A stretch of DNA of 46,017 nt from the NCBI GenBank assembly GCA_020436835.1, contig JAGQWZ010000087.1:1-46017 (forward strand), written 5' to 3'. The notes beneath the pieces were generated by a model. The model was not told the origin of the DNA, did no database searches, and worked only from the letters and a program-made list of their open reading frames with translations. This document shows positions 7,730 through 17,035 of the stretch, one piece after another. Positions within the stretch are counted from its first letter, which is position 1; the number at the start of each line of letters is the position of its first letter. Source of the stretch: Saprospiraceae bacterium (GTDB lineage Bacteria; Bacteroidota; Bacteroidia; Chitinophagales; Saprospiraceae). The position numbers and the translations under genes are program-made.

Positions 7730-9289
7730 ATGGCCTATAATATTGTAGGTGGTTCTTATATAAAGGTATTTTTGATCGGATGGCTTACAGTTCTTATTCT
7801 AGCCAGTGCATACTCCCAGACAAACTTCCGGGCTAGATTGGAAAAGGCGGATCCGGTAGAAGAGGTAGACTCGCCGGTGGAGAAAAAAATTGAAATACAT
7901 CAGGAATTTCTGCATTCAGCTCTTCTACACTCCAATGCTCAGGATATCTTATTTGCCCACCTTTTACTTTCCTCCGATTATATGGACAAACTGGATTATG
8001 AGTCGGTAGCTCATCATCTTAACGAGGCGGAGATGGTTTGTTTTAAGTCTAACCGTAGTGGAGACAAGGGGTGGGTAAAATATCGGAAAGGCATATTGCA
8101 GCTCCGATTGAAAGAATATGAATCTGCACTCAGACTTTATTTGGATGCCAGTGACTTATGTCTTGAAGCCAGGGATAGTCTTTGTGTGGGTGAAACATGG
8201 GAGCAAGCCAGTGTGATGTATGCGATTCTCGATAGCATCGAACAAGCGTTTCATTATCATGCTTTGGCGATGCCACTGTTGAAAAACTTTGGGTCATTGA
8301 AGCAACTAGCATCAGCCAATAATAATTTTGGAAGTGTACTGACCATCAGAGGAGAATTCGACCGGGCAAAAGACTACTTAAACCTCGCGATGGAAGAATT
8401 TAAAAGGTTGGAAGATAGAAAATCAGCTTTGAAGACGAAGAATAATCTGGCAAATGTCTATAGAGTGCAACATAGTGTGGATGATGCCCGGCGTCTTTAT
8501 TATGAGTGCATAGATTCAAACCTCAAGTACGGTTTCACCGAAAATCTCGTATCTAATTATCGGGGGATCTACAGGCTTCTGCAGGACCATGGATTCTATC
8601 AGGATGCCAATGAATATATTGACCTTTATTACGAAATCAGAGATTCACTGGCTAATAATGACATTAAGCAGAAACTTTCGGCCATGGAGTTGGAGCTTGC
8701 AAAGAAACAAAGCGAATATCTTTTCGAGAAAAATAGATCTGAACTTGCTGAAGCCAGGTATCTATCAATGAGAAATAAATGGCTTGCTTTGTTTGCTGTA
8801 TCCATGTTGTTGTTCCTGGTAGGTTATGTGATCTTTCTACGAAGACAAACTGGGAGGGAGATGCTTCAAAATAAAGAAAGTCTGATGAAACTTTCCAACC
8901 TTCTAATGCAGAAGAATCTTCAGATTCGTACACTGAAGGCTGAATCGTCTTACAGTGGAGAAGCCGATGAAATGATCAGGGGAGAGGCCTTGATGGAGAA
9001 TATTTATGATGTTCGAATCCTGACAGATATGGATTGGCTGGAATTTAAAGGGGCATTTGAAAAGGTCTATCCAAATTTTATTCAAAAATTGAGACACAGA
9101 TACCCGATTTTATCTGAGGGAGACGAGAGGTTAAGTCTCTTGATTAAATTGTCTCTTTCTTCCAAAGAAATAGCTGCAATATTGGGAATTTCTAAGGATA
9201 GTGTTAAAAAGTCCAGACAAAGACTGAGAAAGAAGATGGACCTGGAAAAAGAAGATGATTTGTTACAGAAAATTAATGAGATTCGTTAA
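7730..9289 (+). CDS. Membrane-anchored TPR protein with C-terminal LuxR-like HTH
   Basis: This 519-residue protein has a signal peptide or anchor (residues 10-29), a helical region of several TPR-like repeats (about 70-310; clearest around 115-145 and 190-265), a coiled segment (315-345), one transmembrane helix (about 350-370), a second coiled stretch and a C-terminal helix-turn-helix (about 462-515, core SLSSKEIAAILGISKDS). The layout places the TPRs in the periplasm and the HTH in the cytoplasm, making it a one-component transmembrane regulator of a type common in Bacteroidota. The signal sensed is unknown. It diverges from the LuxR/BNR pair and overlaps the convergent CoA-binding gene by 4 nt at the stop codons. 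Confidence 0.8.
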   Translation: MAYNIVGGSYIKVFLIGWLTVLILASAYSQTNFRARLEKADPVEEVDSPVEKKIEIHQEFLHSALLHSNAQDILFAHLLLSSDYMDKLDYESVAHHLNEAEMVCFKSNRSGDKGWVKYRKGILQLRLKEYESALRLYLDASDLCLEARDSLCVGETWEQASVMYAILDSIEQAFHYHALAMPLLKNFGSLKQLASANNNFGSVLTIRGEFDRAKDYLNLAMEEFKRLEDRKSALKTKNNLANVYRVQHSVDDARRLYYECIDSNLKYGFTENLVSNYRGIYRLLQDHGFYQDANEYIDLYYEIRDSLANNDIKQKLSAMELELAKKQSEYLFEKNRSELAEARYLSMRNKWLALFAVSMLLFLVGYVIFLRRQTGREMLQNKESLMKLSNLLMQKNLQIRTLKAESSYSGEADEMIRGEALMENIYDVRILTDMDWLEFKGAFEKVYPNFIQKLRHRYPILSEGDERLSLLIKLSLSSKEIAAILGISKDSVKKSRQRLRKKMDLEKEDDLLQKINEIR

Positions 9290-9648
9290 TATGTCCCCAG
9301 GGTCAGCATCACCAGCGTACACCCATAGACCGTTTCGATTCCGCGATCTTTTGCCATTCTTGCCAATTCTGCATTTTCCGTACCCGGATTGAAAATAATT
9401 CGTTTCGGCTCCAGGGAAAAGATATAATCATAGAGAGGAGGTTGGTTATCGGCACCTACATAGAGCGTTAGCGTGTCGACATTTTTTTCATCGGGAAAAC
9501 CGGTTTGAATCGGCACTTCACCAATTTTTCCCGGTCTAAGGCCTACCGCTGTAGTAGGATGTTCTGCCCGCGTGAGGCGACTCACTGCAGCATAAGAATA
9601 CCTGTTTTCGTTGGGAGATGCTCCCAGGACCAGTGTCTTCTTACCCAT
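9286..9648 (-). CDS. CoA-binding domain protein (YccU-like)
   Basis: The 120-residue protein is a single Rossmann-type CoA-binding domain, starting KKTLVLGASPNENRYSY, with EPKRIIFNPGTEN in the second half. The family resembles the CoA-binding part of succinyl-CoA synthetase alpha chains but lacks the catalytic histidine region, and its role is not established. It starts 3 bases after the thiolase stop, making it the last gene of the beta-oxidation operon, which suggests a role in CoA or acyl-CoA handling (inference). Its stop overlaps that of the convergent TPR/HTH gene. Confidence 0.85.
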   Translation of the reverse strand: MGKKTLVLGASPNENRYSYAAVSRLTRAEHPTTAVGLRPGKIGEVPIQTGFPDEKNVDTLTLYVGADNQPPLYDYIFSLEPKRIIFNPGTENAELARMAKDRGIETVYGCTLVMLTLGTY

Positions 9649-9651
9649 GGT

Positions 9652-10824
9652 CTATCCTAGTCTTTCGAAAATACCGGCTATGCCCTGACCTCCACCGATG
9701 CAGGCGGTCACCATACCGTATTTCTGATTTCTGCGCTCCATTTCATTGAGCAACTGTGTGGTCAGTTTTGCTCCGGTACAACCAAGAGGATGCCCCAGGG
9801 CGATTGCTCCGCCATTGACGTTTACTCTTTCCGGATCAAGGTCCAGTGTTCTGATCACAGCTAGTGACTGAGCGGCAAAGGCTTCATTGAGCTCAATTTG
9901 CTCGATGTCGTTTTGTTGCAGTCCTGCCTGCTTCAATGCCTTTGGAACGGCTACACATGGACCGATCCCCATGTAGTACGGGTCAACTCCACCCACACAG
10001 CAGGATACCAGCCGGGCTACCGGCTGCAAATCCAATTGTTTGATCATTTCTTCACTCATTACCAGGGCAAAGGCGGCACCATCCGATGTTTGAGAAGAAT
10101 TGCCGGCCGTAACCGATCCGCCCTGAGCAAAGACCGGCTTCAAGGTTGAGAGAACTTCGAGGTTTGTATTTGGTCGTACACCTTCATCAGTATCCACTAC
10201 CCACGATCTTTCCTTTCTTTCGTTGTGCGCAACATAGATCTCTTTCACTTCCACCGGAACGATCTCTTTTTTGAATTTTCCCTCTTTAATGGCTTCTGCG
10301 GCTCTTTGATGTGACCTTACGGCAAAAGCATCCTGATCCTCCCGGCTGATCTCATATTTACGTGCTACCGCTTCGGCAGTGAGGCCCATTCCAGCCAGGT
10401 AGGTAGGTGTATCTTTTGCCACGGTATAGTTGGGAGCCAGCTTGTAGCCTGTCATGGGGATCATACTCATGCTCTCCGTTCCTCCCGCAATAAAACAATG
10501 GCCCATCCCGGCTTTTATTTTGGCCGTGGCAATTGCAATCGTTTCCAATCCTGACCCACAATAGCGATTAACGGTCATTCCGGGCACAGATTTGCCCAGG
10601 GCACGCACGCTGATCATCCTTCCGATCTGTAAGCCCTGTTCTCCTTCCGGATTTGCACAGCCTACAATCAGATCATCCACCATGCCCTTATCCAGCTGAG
10701 GGGTCTCCTGCATCAGATGATTAATAACGTCAATGGCAAGATCATCAGAGCGATAAAAACGAAAACCACCTTTGTTAGCTTTGCCCACCGCTGATCTGAA
10801 TGCCTTCACGATATATGCGTCCAT
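9652..10824 (-). CDS. fadA: Acetyl-CoA C-acyltransferase (3-ketoacyl-CoA thiolase)
   Basis: This 390-residue thiolase cleaves 3-ketoacyl-CoA in the last step of beta-oxidation. The nucleophile is Cys89 in [10 protein letters not shown], the His-containing motif is NEAFAAQ, and the C-terminal blocks [17 protein letters not shown] and CIGGGQG carry the second active-site Cys and the oxyanion loop. Length and motifs are complete. It sits 43 bases downstream of the FadN-like gene and 3 bases upstream of the CoA-binding gene. A biosynthetic acetoacetyl-CoA thiolase is the alternative, but the partner favours fatty-acid degradation. Confidence 0.93.
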   Translation of the reverse strand: MDAYIVKAFRSAVGKANKGGFRFYRSDDLAIDVINHLMQETPQLDKGMVDDLIVGCANPEGEQGLQIGRMISVRALGKSVPGMTVNRYCGSGLETIAIATAKIKAGMGHCFIAGGTESMSMIPMTGYKLAPNYTVAKDTPTYLAGMGLTAEAVARKYEISREDQDAFAVRSHQRAAEAIKEGKFKKEIVPVEVKEIYVAHNERKERSWVVDTDEGVRPNTNLEVLSTLKPVFAQGGSVTAGNSSQTSDGAAFALVMSEEMIKQLDLQPVARLVSCCVGGVDPYYMGIGPCVAVPKALKQAGLQQNDIEQIELNEAFAAQSLAVIRTLDLDPERVNVNGGAIALGHPLGCTGAKLTTQLLNEMERRNQKYGMVTACIGGGQGIAGIFERLG

Positions 10825-10867
10825 AGATATATTTTTTTAGCATTATTTTTTAACCGTCTAACATGCT

Positions 10868-13255
10868 CTAGTTACGTAACGGTTTATTGTTTTCTAACAT
10901 ATATTGGATCCTCTCCAGTGTCTTTTGTTCGCCACAGAGGCTGAGGAATGCTTCTCTTTCCAGGTCGAGTAGATATTGCTCCGAGACTTCCTGCTCTGCA
11001 CTGAGATCTCCACCACAGAGCACCCAGGCGATCTTCTTGGCGATTAAAATGTCATGGTCGCTGGCATATCGGCCCAGATGAAGTGAACTGGCGGCGGCAT
11101 AAAGTGCTCCCAATCCCGGACGACCCATCACCAGAACATCAGTACGGGGAGTTGGAGCAACGTAGTTTTCCGATAGTTGGATTACTTTATCCTTAGCTTC
11201 GGAGATAGCCCGGTTTACATTCATTATTACCGAGTCTTTATGATTCAGGTACCCCAAATCAAATGCCTCCGGTGCCGAAGTACCAACTTTTGCCAATGCT
11301 ATTGTTTTAAACCGCTCGATTAACGTGGGGATTTTTACATCGCCGGGATGAAATTCATCCGATGTTCTGACCGCAAACTCCTTGGTTCCGCCTCCTCCCG
11401 GAATCAAACCGACACCGACCTCGACAAGCCCGATGTAGGATTCGGCGGCACAAACGGCACTATCGCAATGCATAATCGTCTCGCAACCACCCCCGAAAAC
11501 GTAGCCCTGAGTAGCAGCCACCACCGGAATTTTTGAGTATCGACAACGCATGGTGGTATCTTGAAAGAGTTTCACCGCCATATTCAGTTGGTCAAATTCC
11601 TGCTGAAAGGCGAGCATGCCGATCATCATGAGATTAGCGCCTACCGTAAAGTTCTTAGCTTGATTGCCGATGACCAGACCCAGCCATTCTCCTTCTTCAG
11701 CGATCTTAATCGATTCATTCATTCCCGTGAGAATGCCTTCACCAATTGCATTCATCTTGCTGGTGAATTCGAGGCAAAGTACCCCGTCACCAATATCGTG
11801 CAGAATGACCTCATCATTCCTAAATACGGGGTTTTGTTTTCTCAGATTATCCAAGTTGACCAGATCAACCGTTCCGGGCACCGGCTGGTAAGATTTGGTT
11901 GAAATGTCATAGAAATGGCGAATACCGTCTTTAACTACGTAAAAGGATGAATGACCGCTTTCGAGCATTTCCTCGACCCAGGGGGCCACTTCATCACCTT
12001 CCCCTTTGGCAGCATCTATCCCCTCCTGAATCCCGATAATATCCCAGTATTCGAATGGTCCATAAGACCAGGCAAATCCTGCTTTGAGGGCGGTATCGAT
12101 GCTATGTAATTCATCACAAATCTCCGGTATCCTTTTCGATGCGTAAGCAAAAAGGCTGCTCAGGGAGGCCCGGACAAGTTGACCTCCCTCATCCTCGTGT
12201 TTAAATAGGGCCTGGATCCGTTTTTCCGGATTCTCAATCTGTTTGGACAATGACAGGCTATCTAATTTGGACGATTTAGGTTTCTCGTATTCCAGGGTAT
12301 CCAAATTGAGGGAGAGAATGATCCTCTTGCCATTTTCGTCCCGCTCATCAGTGGCTTTGTAAAAACCCTGACCGGATTTGTTCCCATAGTACTTCTGATC
12401 GATCAAAAACTGGAAAAATTTTGGAAGCTCCAGTTTCTGAACCTGTTGGTCATCCGGACAATTTTGTTTGATACCGGCATTGACTTTGGCTGCCGTATCC
12501 AGACCTACCAGGTCGCCTAATCTAAACGTACCAGTTTTGGGCCGCGCCAATGCCGGTCCGGTGAGTTTGTCAATCTCATCAATCGAGAGGTTGAATTTAT
12601 CGGCCAGCTGATATATTTTGTTCATGGCATAAACGCCAATCCGGTTTCCGATGAAAGCCGGTGTGTCTTTGCATTTTACCGTTGATTTACCCAAATACCG
12701 GTCTCCAAAATGCATAAAAAAGTCTACAATCTCCGGCGAAGTGTGATCTGTAGGAATGATTTCCAATAACTGCAGATAGCGGGGTGGATTGAAGAAGTGC
12801 GTACCACAGAAATGTTGCTTAAAGTCATCGGAGCGTCCTTCGGCCATCATGTGTATGGGTATCCCTGACGTGTTGGAGGAGACCAAACTGCCCTGCCGAC
12901 GAAACTGATCGACTTTGGCAAAAATTTCCTTTTTGATATCCAGTCTTTCGACCACGACTTCAATAATCCAATCACAGGAGTTGATCTTTTCAAAATCATC
13001 TTCAAAATTTCCAGTGGAGATCCGATTGGAATACGATTTTTTGAAAAGAGGAGCGGGTTTACTCTTGATTGCTTTGGAGAGCGATTGATTGACGAGTCGA
13101 TTTCTCGCCTCCGGATTGTCTTTTTCTCCCTCTGCAAGATCGAAAGGCACGATATCCAGCAGAAGCACATCCATTCCGATATTGGCCAGATGGCAGGCGA
13201 TACCTGATCCCATTATGCCAGAGCCTAAAACGGCTACTTTCTTAATATGTCTCAT
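10868..13255 (-). CDS. fadN: 3-hydroxyacyl-CoA dehydrogenase / enoyl-CoA hydratase fusion (FadN-like)
   Basis: This 795-residue bifunctional enzyme does the hydration and oxidation steps of beta-oxidation. The NAD-binding dehydrogenase part comes first (glycine motif at residues 11-18; substrate and dimerisation domains to about 410) and the crotonase domain follows (about 490-700), with the oxyanion segment NFTVGANLMM, a GGGCE turn and the presumed catalytic Glu in GLVEVGVGLIPGGGG. This order is that of Bacillus FadN and the reverse of E. coli FadB. It heads the operon with thiolase and the CoA-binding protein; no acyl-CoA dehydrogenase or ligase is present. The upstream region carries inverted repeats that may be operators. 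Confidence 0.93.
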   Translation of the reverse strand: MRHIKKVAVLGSGIMGSGIACHLANIGMDVLLLDIVPFDLAEGEKDNPEARNRLVNQSLSKAIKSKPAPLFKKSYSNRISTGNFEDDFEKINSCDWIIEVVVERLDIKKEIFAKVDQFRRQGSLVSSNTSGIPIHMMAEGRSDDFKQHFCGTHFFNPPRYLQLLEIIPTDHTSPEIVDFFMHFGDRYLGKSTVKCKDTPAFIGNRIGVYAMNKIYQLADKFNLSIDEIDKLTGPALARPKTGTFRLGDLVGLDTAAKVNAGIKQNCPDDQQVQKLELPKFFQFLIDQKYYGNKSGQGFYKATDERDENGKRIILSLNLDTLEYEKPKSSKLDSLSLSKQIENPEKRIQALFKHEDEGGQLVRASLSSLFAYASKRIPEICDELHSIDTALKAGFAWSYGPFEYWDIIGIQEGIDAAKGEGDEVAPWVEEMLESGHSSFYVVKDGIRHFYDISTKSYQPVPGTVDLVNLDNLRKQNPVFRNDEVILHDIGDGVLCLEFTSKMNAIGEGILTGMNESIKIAEEGEWLGLVIGNQAKNFTVGANLMMIGMLAFQQEFDQLNMAVKLFQDTTMRCRYSKIPVVAATQGYVFGGGCETIMHCDSAVCAAESYIGLVEVGVGLIPGGGGTKEFAVRTSDEFHPGDVKIPTLIERFKTIALAKVGTSAPEAFDLGYLNHKDSVIMNVNRAISEAKDKVIQLSENYVAPTPRTDVLVMGRPGLGALYAAASSLHLGRYASDHDILIAKKIAWVLCGGDLSAEQEVSEQYLLDLEREAFLSLCGEQKTLERIQYMLENNKPLRN

Positions 13256-13274
13256 ATTGGTGGAAACAGTAGAA

Positions 13275-13291
13275 TTTGACTTAAAGTTAAA
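13275..13291. promoter_or_regulatory. Inverted repeat TTTGAC-N5-GTTAAA, candidate operator (proximal)
   Basis: TTTGAC (13275-13280), a 5-base spacer and GTTAAA (13286-13291) form an inverted repeat with one mismatch, 20 bases upstream of the fadN start. A second, perfect copy of the same design is centred 63 bases further upstream. On the minus strand it overlaps TAACTTTA, a possible -7 box, so a bound protein could block the promoter. The regulator is not identified. Confidence 0.45.
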
Positions 13292-13337
13292 AAAATGTGT
13301 ACAAAGTAGTTCAGTGGCTTTCAGATGGAAGAAGGAC

Positions 13338-13354
13338 TTTGACGTTGAGTCAAA
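13338..13354. promoter_or_regulatory. Perfect inverted repeat TTTGAC-N5-GTCAAA, candidate operator (distal)
   Basis: TTTGAC (13338-13343), spacer GTTGA and GTCAAA (13349-13354) make a perfect 6-bp inverted repeat with a 5-base spacer. It matches the proximal repeat at 13275-13291 in arm sequence and spacing. The centre-to-centre distance is 63 bases, close to six helical turns, so proteins bound at both would face the same side. Another inverted repeat, CAATGT-N7-ACATTG, follows at 13356-13374. Confidence 0.45.
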
Positions 13355-13588
13355 TCAATGTTTTAAAGACATTGCCAAATGACTTTTTGTTCCCACACTT
13401 TTTGAAAATTTTCAGTAAAAAATAGTAATAAAATGAGGAGCAAAAGCATTACATGAACAGATTTCTGGCAAAGTATCGAATTAAATCTTACCTATCTTTA
13501 CATAAAGTTTTACTGTAATATATAATTGGCAAGAATATTGCTGTTTTACTTATTATAATTTTTTGTAATATAAAATCAGTGTACGAGT

Positions 13589-14269
13589 ATGCGTATCTTA
13601 TTGCTTCAAGCTGTAGCAGATCTGGAAACGGAGGTTGAATCCCAGAGTTTTTTCGATCTGATCGCCAAGGGAGGTCCGATTGGAATTGTGATCGTGGCGG
13701 TCCTGGTCTTATTGTCCATCATCGCCTTCTATATCTTTATCGAACGATGGCTCACCATAAAAAGAGCCGGGAAGGTAGATCAGAATTTTATGAATAATAT
13801 CCGGGCCAGTGTGCAGGCAGGAAACATTCCTTCTGCCCGAGCCCTCTGCCAGAATACGGACAGTCCGGCCAGCCGCATGATCGAAAAGGGACTGCAGCGG
13901 ATAGGCAAACCATTGCGGGATATCGATGCGGCAATTGAGAATGTCGGTAACCTGGAACTCTTTAAACTGGAAAAGAACCTTTCGACACTGGCCAGTATCG
14001 CCGGTGCCGCCCCAATGATCGGGTTTTTTGGGACGGTCACAGGTATGATCCTGGCCTTCTATACTATGGCTACCGAACAAAACGTGACACCGGATGTATT
14101 GGCGGCGGGAATCTATCAGGCTTTGATTACCACCGCTTTCGGATTATTTATCGGTATCCTCGCTTTCGTGGGTTACAACATACTGGTATCCAATGTGGAC
14201 AAGGTTGTCTATAAAATGGAACGGACCACGATGGAATTCATGGATTTACTCCAGGAACCGGCAGCATAG
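13589..14269 (+). CDS. exbB: ExbB/TolQ-type proton channel subunit
   Basis: The 226-residue inner-membrane protein has a transmembrane helix at about 31-52 (GPIGIVIVAVLVLLSIIAFY), a cytoplasmic stretch, and two more helices in the C-terminal half around GAAPMIGFFGTVTGMI and ALITTAFGLFIGILAF, the conserved MotA/TolQ/ExbB channel core. With ExbD it uses the proton gradient to power TonB-dependent uptake or, in Tol form, envelope constriction. It is the first gene of exbB-exbD-tonB-folC. The presence of TonB rather than TolA/TolB supports the Exb name. Confidence 0.92.
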   Translation: MRILLLQAVADLETEVESQSFFDLIAKGGPIGIVIVAVLVLLSIIAFYIFIERWLTIKRAGKVDQNFMNNIRASVQAGNIPSARALCQNTDSPASRMIEKGLQRIGKPLRDIDAAIENVGNLELFKLEKNLSTLASIAGAAPMIGFFGTVTGMILAFYTMATEQNVTPDVLAAGIYQALITTAFGLFIGILAFVGYNILVSNVDKVVYKMERTTMEFMDLLQEPAA

Positions 14270-14305
14270 CAATATTCTAATTGAAAATTAAAACACCTTT
14301 GCAAA

Positions 14306-14710
14306 ATGGCATTGAAGAAAAGAACCAAAGTGAGTGCAGAATTCAGTATGTCTTCTCTTACGGACATCATCTTTCTGTTGCTGATCTTTTTTATGCTGAC
14401 ATCTACCCTGGTTAGTCAAAATGCGCTGAATCTCAAATTACCCAGTTCATCTTCTAAAACGGTGGCTCCTCCCTCCATGGCGATATCCATTGAGAAAGAG
14501 GGGCGGTTTTATTACAATGGAAAACGCATGAGTTTGGGAGATGTGGAGAAAAATGTTCGCGGTGCGATCAGGGCAGCGGACAACAAACAAAACCTCACAG
14601 CCACTATCTTTGCTGAAGTAAACACTCCCGTACAATATGTGGTGCAGGTGATGGACCTTGCCAATAGGTTAAAACTACAGGCAATATTAGCCACTGAACC
14701 TCCAAAATGA
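14306..14710 (+). CDS. exbD: ExbD/TolR-type biopolymer transport protein
   Basis: The 134-residue protein has a short cytoplasmic N-terminus, one transmembrane helix (about 17-38), and a periplasmic domain. The segment FSMSSLTDIIFLLLIFFMLTS contains the conserved membrane Asp of the family (in SLTDIIF), which carries protons through the ExbB channel. It starts 36 bases after exbB and precedes the TonB gene by 77 bases. Length is typical. Confidence 0.92.
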   Translation: MALKKRTKVSAEFSMSSLTDIIFLLLIFFMLTSTLVSQNALNLKLPSSSSKTVAPPSMAISIEKEGRFYYNGKRMSLGDVEKNVRGAIRAADNKQNLTATIFAEVNTPVQYVVQVMDLANRLKLQAILATEPPK

Positions 14711-14787
14711 AGGGAACTGGAGTATTTAACAAAAATTTAGGTACCTGAATTGACCGAGGATCGTTTTACTAAAAAAATCAACTAATA

Positions 14788-15693
14788 ATGGAAGAGACCA
14801 AATCAAACGAGAAGGACCGCAGGAGGAGTTGGATTACGAGTCTGACCGTGCATGCCGTCTTACTGCTTTTGGCGATTATTCCATTAATGCAATATGAAAT
14901 TCCTCCACCCGGACAGCAGGGTGTTTTGGTAAGTTTTGGCGCTCCCGATATGGGGCAGGGAGATGATCGACCAGATACGCAACAGGAAGAAGAAGTGGAA
15001 CCTGAACCTCCTTCCGAAAGTGACACGGAAGAGGAAGTGGTCGATGAACCTGAGGTGGAAGAAACCCAACCTGAAGAGACACCACCCCCTCAACCCGAGA
15101 CCACAAAGGAGGTGGTGACAAAAGAGGAACCAGATCTGGTAGCCATTCAGAAGAAGAAACAAGAAGAGGAAGCCAGGAAAAGAGAAGAAGAAGCAGAGCG
15201 CCAAAAGCGAGTTGAAGAAGCAAGGAAGAAAGCGGAAGCTGAAGCAGAAGCCAAGCGCAAGGCAGAGGAAGAGGCACAGAAAAAAGCGGAGTACGAAAAA
15301 GCCAAGAAACAGTTTGGTGACAGTTTTGGTGATGGTAAAGGAAAAACTGATAAACCGGGCAACCAGGGAGATCCGAACGGTGATCCCGACGCGAAAAAAC
15401 TGGAGGGAATCAGTACCGGATCGGGTATGGTCGGTGGAGGCCTTGGAGACCGGGGGGTCGTATTCGAACCTAAGATCTCGGACAACTCGCAAAAAACCGG
15501 GACGGTGGTGGTTCGGGTATGCGTAGACCGAAATGGTGATGTAGTGAGTGCGGATTATACGCAGAAAGGATCAACTACTGCCGATAGTGAGCTCCGGAAC
15601 ATTGCCATAAACAGTGCTAAAAAGTTCCGTTTTGCAAAAAGCAGCATTGATAAACAGTGTGGGACAATCACCATTGATTTTAAAGTTCGCTAG
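14788..15693 (+). CDS. tonB: TonB-family energy transducer with long charged linker
   Basis: The 301-residue protein has one N-terminal transmembrane helix (about 12-32), an acidic Pro/Glu-rich stretch (about 52-110), a highly charged Lys/Glu/Ala-rich, TolA-like helix (about 117-180), a Gly/Asp-rich flexible part, and a C-terminal TonB domain (about 225-301) including GTVVVRVCVDRNGDV and ending TITIDFKVR. The linker spans the periplasm so that the C-terminus can contact outer-membrane receptors. It follows exbB and exbD as expected. No outer-membrane receptor is encoded in this window. Confidence 0.88.
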   Translation: MEETKSNEKDRRRSWITSLTVHAVLLLLAIIPLMQYEIPPPGQQGVLVSFGAPDMGQGDDRPDTQQEEEVEPEPPSESDTEEEVVDEPEVEETQPEETPPPQPETTKEVVTKEEPDLVAIQKKKQEEEARKREEEAERQKRVEEARKKAEAEAEAKRKAEEEAQKKAEYEKAKKQFGDSFGDGKGKTDKPGNQGDPNGDPDAKKLEGISTGSGMVGGGLGDRGVVFEPKISDNSQKTGTVVVRVCVDRNGDVVSADYTQKGSTTADSELRNIAINSAKKFRFAKSSIDKQCGTITIDFKVR

Positions 15694-15733
15694 AAGATAT
15701 CCGGGATAAAGGAATTCGTCGCATTTTTGCGGT

Positions 15734-17035
15734 ATGACTTATCAGGAGTGTCTTGACTTTTTATATGGTCAACTACCGATGTTTCAGCGAGATGGTAGTT
15801 CGGCTTTCAAGAAAGATCTGAACAACACGTTAGCGCTTTGTCGTGCGCTAGGTGAGCCTCAAACCAAATTCAGATCGATCCATATTGCCGGCACGAATGG
15901 CAAAGGTTCTGTTTGTCATATGATCGCGGCTGTTTTGCAGGCAGAAGGTTATAAGGTGGGGTTATATACCTCACCACATTACTACGATTTTAGAGAGCGA
16001 ATTAAAATCAATGGCCGGTTTATATCGAAACAGGCAGTGCTTGGCTTTGTCAAACGCATGCAGGCCACAATCCAAAAGATAAGTCCCTCCTTTTTTGAGC
16101 TCACCGTGGCCATGGCCTTTGATTATTTTCACAAGCAAAAGGTCGACTTTGCCATAATCGAAACGGGGCTGGGAGGAAGACTTGATTCGACTAATGTGGT
16201 CTCTCCCTTGCTATCCATTATTACTAATATCAGTCTGGACCACCAGTCCCTTTTAGGAGAGACCATCGCATTGATTGCCGTTGAAAAAGCTGGAATCATC
16301 AAGTCGGGAATACCGGCTGTGATAGGAGAACGTAGTGCCGAAACTGAACCCGTATTTGAAAACAGGGCCTCTGAAGTGGGAGCGGCACTCACCTATGCCG
16401 AAGATCACGTGAGACTGGAGGTTGTAGAATGGGGCAAGGATGACATCAAGTTAGAGGTAGAATATCTGCCAGATGGGCAGCGACGCAAGCTGGAAGTTGG
16501 GTTAACGGGTAGGTACCAAATTGCAAATATTCGCACAGTCTTGACATCACTTGATATTCTATGCGACACGCACAACCTCTGTGTTTCGGCCGATGCTCTC
16601 GGATATGGACTAAAAATGGTCGTGCGGTCTACCCATCTTCTGGGGCGATGGCAAAAATTGAGGGAAAAGCCGGATGTGATCGCTGACAGTGGCCATAACT
16701 TAGCCGGACTTGCGGTAGCCATGGATCAATTAAAGGGGATTGAAAGCGATCAACTCAGAATTGTATTTGGAGTATCGAAGGATAAAAGCTATGACCCTAT
16801 GCTCGCTTTGCTACCAAAAAATGCGAAATATTACTGGTGTGCCGCTGATTTACCCCGGTCATTATCCCCGGATGCACTGAAGTCGGCCGGAGAGGCGCAT
16901 CGTCTTCAAGGTCATATCTACGCTTCTGTTTCTGAAGCAATTGCTAGCGCAATTAGAGAGGCAGGCCCGGATGACCTGATTTATGTGGGTGGAAGTTCAT
17001 TTGTGGTGGGTGAAGTTTTAGCCTTATCCCTTTAG
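15734..17035 (+). CDS. folC: Folylpolyglutamate synthase / dihydrofolate synthase
   Basis: This 433-residue Mur-ligase-like enzyme adds glutamate to dihydropteroate/folates. The P-loop is AGTNGKGSV (residues 52-60), followed by GLYTSPHYYDFRERIKING, the FolC signature, and the central ETGLGGRLDSTN motif. CATTTTTG (15722-15729) sits 4 bases before the ATG and resembles a -7 box, which would give a nearly leaderless secondary transcript. It is 40 bases after tonB and its end overlaps the convergent SDR gene by 12 bases. Confidence 0.93.
   Translation: MTYQECLDFLYGQLPMFQRDGSSAFKKDLNNTLALCRALGEPQTKFRSIHIAGTNGKGSVCHMIAAVLQAEGYKVGLYTSPHYYDFRERIKINGRFISKQAVLGFVKRMQATIQKISPSFFELTVAMAFDYFHKQKVDFAIIETGLGGRLDSTNVVSPLLSIITNISLDHQSLLGETIALIAVEKAGIIKSGIPAVIGERSAETEPVFENRASEVGAALTYAEDHVRLEVVEWGKDDIKLEVEYLPDGQRRKLEVGLTGRYQIANIRTVLTSLDILCDTHNLCVSADALGYGLKMVVRSTHLLGRWQKLREKPDVIADSGHNLAGLAVAMDQLKGIESDQLRIVFGVSKDKSYDPMLALLPKNAKYYWCAADLPRSLSPDALKSAGEAHRLQGHIYASVSEAIASAIREAGPDDLIYVGGSSFVVGEVLALSL

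Larger units (their letters stand above)
13256..13588. other. Divergent control region between fadN and exbB
   Basis: These 333 bases lie between two divergent operons. The fadN half holds three inverted repeats (13275-13291, 13338-13354, 13356-13374). The exbB half (about 13480-13580) is very AT-rich, with TATCTTTA at 13493-13500 as a weak -7 candidate. I see no gene or RNA in it. Confidence 0.5.

Noticed and set aside
15160..15330. Repetitive GAAGAA/AAAGC-rich DNA within tonB
   Set aside because: Encodes the charged TonB linker; no spacer-repeat pattern, so not CRISPR.
14884..15492. 202-codon minus-strand frame opposite tonB
   Set aside because: It is the reverse image of the Lys/Glu-rich TonB linker, rich in Phe/Leu by base composition only.
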